Assembly: GCA_004011035.1 (NCBI GenBank)
Contig: CP025734.1
Location: 558,001 to 622,000, forward strand
Direction of reading: 5' to 3'
Length of the DNA: 64,000 nt
Source of the DNA: Bdellovibrio sp. qaytius
GTDB taxonomy: Bacteria; Bdellovibrionota; Bdellovibrionia; Bdellovibrionales; Bdellovibrionaceae
Shown: one piece after another, positions 60,114 through 64,000 of the stretch
Numbering within the stretch: the stretch's first letter is position 1
Layout of the letters: each line of letters begins with the position of its first letter
Notes under the pieces: model-generated
What the model was told of the DNA's origin: nothing
The model's database searches: none
What the model saw: only the letters and a program-made list of their open reading frames with translations
Translations under genes and position numbers: made by a program

Positions 60114-60650
60114 TTATTGAAAATTTTGAACTTGTGCAATGTACGGAAGATTACGGTAGTAACCTTGGTAATCTAAGCCGTAACCAACCACGAATTCATT
60201 CGTGATTTGAAAGCCGACGTAATCAAGCTTGCACGGAACTTTAAGAGCTTCTGGTTTTTCTAATAAAGTCACAGTCGTTACAGAAGCCGGGTTGCGTGAT
60301 TCGATTGATTTTTTTAAGTAATTCATAGTTAGACCCGTATCAACGATGTCTTCAACTAAGATCACATGCATGCCTTCGATCGGAGATGAAAGATCTAAAG
60401 TCACTTTCACTTCGCCAGAAGAAGTTGTGTTACCGTGGTAGCTTGATACACCGAAAAATTCACACGTGATATCTGTGTTAATTTGGCGAATTAAATCTGA
60501 GTAAAATAAAAATGAACCTTTTAATACACAAACTGCTACAACTTTTTGGCCTTTAAACTTTGCAGTTAATTGTTCGCCAATTTGTTTTACTTTCTCTTGG
60601 ATTTTTTCTTCAGAGATATAAGATTTGATGTTCAAGCTTAACGGGTTCAT
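60114..60650 (-). CDS. hpt: hypoxanthine phosphoribosyltransferase
   Basis: This is a purine salvage enzyme forming IMP from hypoxanthine and PRPP. VAVCVLKGSFLFYSDLIR, the PRPP motif VILVEDIVDTGLTMNYL and YVGFQITNEFVVGYGLDYQGYYRNLPYIA are signatures of bacterial Hpt. The length (178) is typical. AAGGA precedes the ATG. It is 9 nt downstream of a upp-like gene, so purine and pyrimidine salvage are co-expressed. Confidence 0.96.
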   Translation of the reverse strand: MNPLSLNIKSYISEEKIQEKVKQIGEQLTAKFKGQKVVAVCVLKGSFLFYSDLIRQINTDITCEFFGVSSYHGNTTSSGEVKVTLDLSSPIEGMHVILVEDIVDTGLTMNYLKKSIESRNPASVTTVTLLEKPEALKVPCKLDYVGFQITNEFVVGYGLDYQGYYRNLPYIAQVQNFQ

Positions 60651-60659
60651 ACGCAGTCC

Positions 60660-61418
60660 TTACACGAAAGAATTATTTAATAACTCACCAAGGCCACCGG
60701 CCCCAGGAATAATGTATTGCTTGTCATTCAACCCCTTTTCTTGGTCCCAGTAAAGGCCTAAAGGAGAATTTAATACCTGCTCCGAAGACAAGCCGCGATC
60801 TACGCGCAGAGCAAAAACTTGGAGAGGGGCTTTGATTGTTTGGATTCGTTTTAAATATTCAGGGGTTACAATTAAGTGCAGGGCTATAAAGCTTTTTGCC
60901 GGCCCTTGAACTTCATTTTTATAATACTCAATGGCTGTTTCAATAGTTCCGCCGGTGGCTCCCATTGGATCAGGAAAAAGAACATAACTATTTTCGATAC
61001 CGCCGCCGATTTTAAAGCTTCCTAAATTCGTTCCGGTTACGGTTTGGCTTGAATCCGTGTTACGGGCTGCAAAAATGTGATCTTGTCTTACATTTTCAGC
61101 ATTTAAGAACCAGTGTAGATATTCATAGCAAATGTGACTAGGAAATGTGCCGGCGCGGGCTAAATTAACGGTCACGGCTTTCGTATCTTGAGCTAAAGTT
61201 TCGGCGCTTAAGGTTTGGCCCATTCGGGTTTTAACCTCAGTTTTGTTTTTAGGAAATAGCGTATTCGCGGTGTGCACGATAAGGCCGTTATACAGAAGTT
61301 GAACCAGGCGATTAATTTGCGGCTGCGTGGTTTTAGCCTGGCAAAGTTCGGTCAGTAAAGTTTGTAAAAACGAATCATCGATTAAATGAAAGTTAGGGCC
61401 ATAGTGATGTGCTTGCAT
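60660..61418 (-). CDS. uracil phosphoribosyltransferase-like protein
   Basis: The PRTase fold is visible: FPDPMGATGGTIETAIEYY is the PRPP motif of UPRT (usual form DPMLATGGS), and DKQYIIPGAGGLGELL resembles the C-terminal uracil-binding region (Y-x-x-P-G-x-G-x-x-G). The protein is longer than usual (252 vs about 208) and has a divergent N-terminal third, so substrate specificity is inferred. It lies between a zinc-ribbon membrane protein gene and hpt. Confidence 0.8.
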   Translation of the reverse strand: MQAHHYGPNFHLIDDSFLQTLLTELCQAKTTQPQINRLVQLLYNGLIVHTANTLFPKNKTEVKTRMGQTLSAETLAQDTKAVTVNLARAGTFPSHICYEYLHWFLNAENVRQDHIFAARNTDSSQTVTGTNLGSFKIGGGIENSYVLFPDPMGATGGTIETAIEYYKNEVQGPAKSFIALHLIVTPEYLKRIQTIKAPLQVFALRVDRGLSSEQVLNSPLGLYWDQEKGLNDKQYIIPGAGGLGELLNNSFV

Positions 61419-61427
61419 GTAAGTTAA

Positions 61428-62369
61428 TTACTGCAGTTCAATCACGATGGCAAAAGTTGTTTTTTGGTTTTTATAGTCAGCCGATTTAATGATTTGAAAC
61501 GGCGGAGTATTGATTAAATCATTTTCAAATTCAAAATAACTTAAGATGGGGTTTCCGGCGATCACCAGTTTTTCGCCTTTGCGCAGAGCAAATTCGACCG
61601 GAATTTGCAGGCTGTCATTGGGATGTACTTTGTTAAGCTGTAAAGAAAAGTAAGAAACATCGGCATTCGCTGAATGCAGAAATAAATTTAAATTAAATCC
61701 GCGGCTGGCAGTGCCGTAATTCGCTTTTGTATTGTCGTTCACCTTAACTGTTAAATTTGTCGAATTTAAGTTTTGCACAGACGTCACAGTTGTTGTCGAT
61801 GGCAGAATGAAAATTTTAACTTCGCCATCTTGTAAAACTGAATTTGTGTTATGCGCTAGCTGTACAATTGTACTTAAATAATCGTTATCGACTTCAAGCA
61901 TACGAACAGCTGTAGTTGCAGTTTGTGCACTTGATGAACTTTCAGTTGTTTGAGTGCTCGGTGTGGCTGATACAGCTGTGGCCGCAGCAGATAATGTTTC
62001 AGGGCTACTTGCGACCATGGCTCTTGCGGCCCAAGAACTAGCCGCCGCTGGTGGAGCTTCAAGTTCAGCGCGATCTTCAGCGATACCAGCTTCAGTATTT
62101 TTAACGGCAGCTGTTTTGGGGTTTGGGGTGACTGAAGCAAATCGATTAATTCTTTGAATCCACTGTTGAGGGCGGTCAGTGCGGATTACAAACCAAGTTA
62201 CGCCAACGCCTAAGACGACCACCATGATAAATTGAAATAACCCACTATTTGCTATTTGAGTAAGGATGGGTGCTTCTTTAGGTTTAAACGCAAGCATATC
62301 CACACCGCAACTTGCGCAGTATTGATCTTGGGGTTGTCTAAAATGGCATCGTGGACATTCTACAAGCAC
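61428..62369 (-). CDS. zinc-ribbon membrane protein
   Basis: An N-terminal zinc ribbon (C5-PR-C8 ... C18-AS-C21) faces the cytosol. One transmembrane helix follows (about 43-62), then an Ala/Ser/Thr-rich linker (80-155) and a mostly beta C-terminal domain of about 155 residues. No family is recognised. The start is a GTG at 62369 with a -10 (TAAACT) 5 nt upstream and no ribosome-binding site. It begins a run of minus-strand genes through hpt. Confidence 0.7.
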   Translation of the reverse strand: MLVECPRCHFRQPQDQYCASCGVDMLAFKPKEAPILTQIANSGLFQFIMVVVLGVGVTWFVIRTDRPQQWIQRINRFASVTPNPKTAAVKNTEAGIAEDRAELEAPPAAASSWAARAMVASSPETLSAAATAVSATPSTQTTESSSSAQTATTAVRMLEVDNDYLSTIVQLAHNTNSVLQDGEVKIFILPSTTTVTSVQNLNSTNLTVKVNDNTKANYGTASRGFNLNLFLHSANADVSYFSLQLNKVHPNDSLQIPVEFALRKGEKLVIAGNPILSYFEFENDLINTPPFQIIKSADYKNQKTTFAIVIELQ

Positions 62370-62374
62370 GACAT

Positions 62375-62403
62375 AGTTTAGTGTATTCTGTCTTGACCGA
62401 CAA
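62375..62403 (-). promoter_or_regulatory. promoter for near-leaderless zinc-ribbon gene mRNA
   Basis: On the minus strand TTGTCG (62403-62398), 17 nt, then TAAACT (62380-62375), ends 5 nt before the GTG at 62369. Its -35 shares bases with the rsmH promoter on the other strand. Confidence 0.5.
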
Positions 62404-62421
62404 ATGAGCGAATTTTACACT
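62393..62421 (+). promoter_or_regulatory. sigma70-type promoter of rsmH-ftsL-ftsI
   Basis: TTGACC (62393-62398), 17 nt, then TACACT (62416-62421). AAAGTCTAG lies just downstream (62427-62435) in the leader. Confidence 0.6.
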
Positions 62422-62459
62422 CTACCAAAGTCTAGGTTTAAGATCTAAAAGGGGTAATT

Positions 62460-63389
62460 TTGCACCATCATGTGCCGGTTTTAGCAGAAGAAGTGATCGC
62501 AGCGTTTGATTCGCTGACGGGTAAGAATAATCTATCGTATTTCGATGGAACATTTGGCCGTGGTGGACACTATAAATTACTTAAAGATAACTATAATATT
62601 TCAAAAGCTGTCGCGACCGATCAAGATTTACAAGCGATCGCCTATGCTAAAGAAAATTTTCCTGAAGTTATTATTCATCACACAAATTTTAATACGTTTG
62701 CCCAAGAAAATGCCCAGTCTAATACCGAAAAATTCGATATGATGTTGTGCGATCTTGGCGTAAGTTCTCCGCAACTTGATCAAGCCGATCGTGGTTTTAG
62801 TTTTAATAAAGACGGCCCGTTAGATATGCGTATGAATCAAAATCAAAGCATGACGGCAGCGCGAATTATTAATGAATTTACTGAAGATGATTTATTTAAA
62901 CTTTTTCGTGAGTTCGGCGAGATTCAAAATCCTGCGCGCGTGATACGGGCTATTGTCGAGGATAGAAAAACTGCACCTTTTACAACGACGATGCAACTAT
63001 CTGGATTAATTGAAAGAGTTGATGGCTGGCATAAGAAGGGTATTCATCCTGCGACTCAGCACTTCATGGCCCTAAGACTAGTGGTGAATCAAGAATTACA
63101 TGTTGTTGAAGAAGGCGTTCAACAATTGATGTTGCAGTTAACAGATGGTGGACGTCTGGCTGTGATTTCTTTTCACTCACTTGAAGATCGCATAATTAAA
63201 AACTTATTTAAGGACTCAGATCTAGGTTTTTCTGTGAACAAAAAAGTAATTGTTCCCTCTGATGAAGAGTGCAAAACTAATCCTAGAGCGCGGAGCGCTA
63301 AATTGCGCATCTTTCAAAAAGGTGCACAACCGGAGAAGCCGGACAAGTTTGCATTGCGAAGATTGCAGCGCGAACAGAACGAAAATTAG
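62460..63389 (+). CDS. rsmH: 16S rRNA (cytosine1402-N4)-methyltransferase
   Basis: RsmH (MraW) begins HHHVPVLAEEVI and has FDGTFGRGGHYKLL (SAM-binding), LCDLGVSSPQLDQADRGFSF, GPLDMRMN, RALRIVVNQEL-like LRLVVNQELHVVEEG and ISFHSLEDRIIK, all family signatures. The start is TTG at 62460, the only in-frame start before them, with AGGGG 4 nt upstream. It opens the division and wall cluster; mraZ, usually just before it, is absent here. Confidence 0.95.
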   Translation: MHHHVPVLAEEVIAAFDSLTGKNNLSYFDGTFGRGGHYKLLKDNYNISKAVATDQDLQAIAYAKENFPEVIIHHTNFNTFAQENAQSNTEKFDMMLCDLGVSSPQLDQADRGFSFNKDGPLDMRMNQNQSMTAARIINEFTEDDLFKLFREFGEIQNPARVIRAIVEDRKTAPFTTTMQLSGLIERVDGWHKKGIHPATQHFMALRLVVNQELHVVEEGVQQLMLQLTDGGRLAVISFHSLEDRIIKNLFKDSDLGFSVNKKVIVPSDEECKTNPRARSAKLRIFQKGAQPEKPDKFALRRLQREQNEN

Positions 63390-63411
63390 ATTTTATTGTA
63401 AGAGGTCAAGG

Positions 63412-63732
63412 ATGAGCTCAGAGCATGTTAGGCAGTTAAAGCCTTTCGTTAGTGTGTTTTTAGTTATTTCAACATTGTTCACAATCGTGTTTTTAAAAAT
63501 GGAAGAACGTCGCATGTCGTACGTTGTTTTGAAAAACACGCGCGAATTCAAAAAAAATAAAGAAATGAAAAAGCAAAAAGAAATCCAATTGGCGAAGTTA
63601 ACTCGTCCGCAATTGGTTGAAAACGTTGCGATGAAAAATCAAACGTTAAAGCGCGCAACGCAAGCGCAAATCATCCATTTAAATCCATCAGTTTCATTGA
63701 GTTATTTGAATAATAAAGAGGGGCGTCTTTGA
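63412..63732 (+). CDS. ftsL: cell division protein FtsL-like
   Basis: This 106-residue bitopic protein has a short basic N-terminus, one transmembrane helix (about 11-28, FVSVFLVISTLFTIVFLKM) and a periplasmic coiled-coil (MSYVVLKNTREFKKNKEMKK). The fold and the position between rsmH and ftsI identify FtsL, which links FtsB/FtsQ with the FtsWI synthase; the sequence itself is poorly conserved in this family. The ATG at 63412 follows GAGG by 6 nt. It overlaps ftsI by 4 nt. Confidence 0.85.
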   Translation: MSSEHVRQLKPFVSVFLVISTLFTIVFLKMEERRMSYVVLKNTREFKKNKEMKKQKEIQLAKLTRPQLVENVAMKNQTLKRATQAQIIHLNPSVSLSYLNNKEGRL

Positions 63733-64000
63733 AATCCAAAATTATTTCTCTGTTTATCTTCGTCAGTGTTCTTTGGTCTGCTTTAGTTTTTCGTGCTGCG
63801 TACCTTCAGTTTGTGCCTCATGAAAAATTAAGCGCTCTTCAAGAGAAACAATTTCAAACAGTGGTTTCTTTGCCAGCACGTCGTGGCAGTATCGTTGATC
63901 GTAACGGTAAAGAATTAGCCATGTCGTCACCGACGTATTCAATTTATGCGGATCCAAAAATTATTGTTGATAGAAAAGCCACAGCAAAATTATTAGCTAA
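63729..64000 (+). CDS. ftsI: peptidoglycan transpeptidase FtsI / PBP3 (5' part only)
   Basis: The frame from TTG 63729 stays open to the window edge (90 codons). It shows an N-terminal membrane anchor (IISLFIFVSVLWSALVFRAAYLQ) and the class B PBP signature ARRGSIVDRNGKELA, at the expected distance. The transpeptidase domain is outside the window. It overlaps ftsL by 4 nt (TTGA). It is the septal cross-linking enzyme; position in the division cluster makes FtsI rather than another class B PBP likely. Confidence 0.9.
   Translation, partial: MKSKIISLFIFVSVLWSALVFRAAYLQFVPHEKLSALQEKQFQTVVSLPARRGSIVDRNGKELAMSSPTYSIYADPKIIVDRKATAKLLA

Noticed and set aside
59837-60205. Open frame of 122 codons on the plus strand opposite the Lys-tailed protein and hpt end
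   Set aside because: It is the mirror of a low-complexity Lys/Ala/Pro coding stretch, begins inside that gene and crosses into hpt; the minus-strand genes have signal peptides, ribosome-binding sites and family motifs.

Overview
The window looks like chromosomal core from a low-GC member of the Bdellovibrionota (Bdellovibrio / Pseudobdellovibrio type predatory bacteria). I infer this from several short (about 275-residue) flagellins with separate promoters, many lipoproteins, a Pal-CpoB module next to tsaD-rsmA-smpB, PilZ proteins, a zinc-finger histone-fold protein, and dense, mostly housekeeping gene order. No tRNA, rRNA, CRISPR array, prophage or intact insertion sequence was found.

Layout. 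1-7250: a partial acetyltransferase, ferredoxin-nth, a DoxX membrane protein, a complete ThiBPQ-type thiamine ABC importer, a 3D-domain lipoprotein and a membrane protein. 7300-14830: the flagellar filament locus, with three flagellin genes, a FlaG-like gene, fliD, fliS and a FliT-like gene. Its long intergenic regions carry FliA-type promoters, 5'-leader hairpins, a dense AGAC/GTCT array and a decayed REP-associated transposase. 14970-20430: a sigma54-type promoter, a TPR protein, a histidine kinase and receiver pair, then rsmD-coaD-aminotransferase. 20450-34770: a DUF2802-like protein, a VWA lipoprotein with four repeats, a metallopeptidase-propeller-barrel protein, pal-DUF4398-cpoB-tsaD-rsmA-smpB, a PilZ protein and an FtsJ-type methyltransferase. 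35000-46000: a Wzz-like protein, YkgJ, a nitroreductase with a divergent Rrf2 regulator, the ZZ-finger histone-fold protein, rfaE2, rsmE, prmA, a hydrolase, a pseudouridine synthase and dsbD. 47400-64000: motAB, an exonuclease-WYL fusion, an LspA-HAMP fusion, dacB, a lytic transglycosylase, an M14 peptidase, folA-thyA, hpt, upp, and the start of the division cluster (rsmH-ftsL-ftsI).

Cross-cutting signals. (1) A 36-37 nt dispersed repeat occurs four times, each just 3' of a gene, with a hairpin whose arms co-vary. (2) At least six genes have a sigma70-like promoter ending 5-6 nt before the start codon and no ribosome-binding site, so their mRNAs are probably leaderless; this fixes several start codons. 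(3) A CTAG-core motif, often AAAGTCTAG or CTAGACC, recurs in intergenic DNA. (4) Several convergent gene pairs abut or overlap without a terminator between them. Motility (flagellins, filament cap and chaperones, motAB) appears to form a FliA regulon. Envelope functions (Pal, CpoB, DacB, transglycosylase, LspA, DsbD, Wzz, the division genes) form the other major theme.
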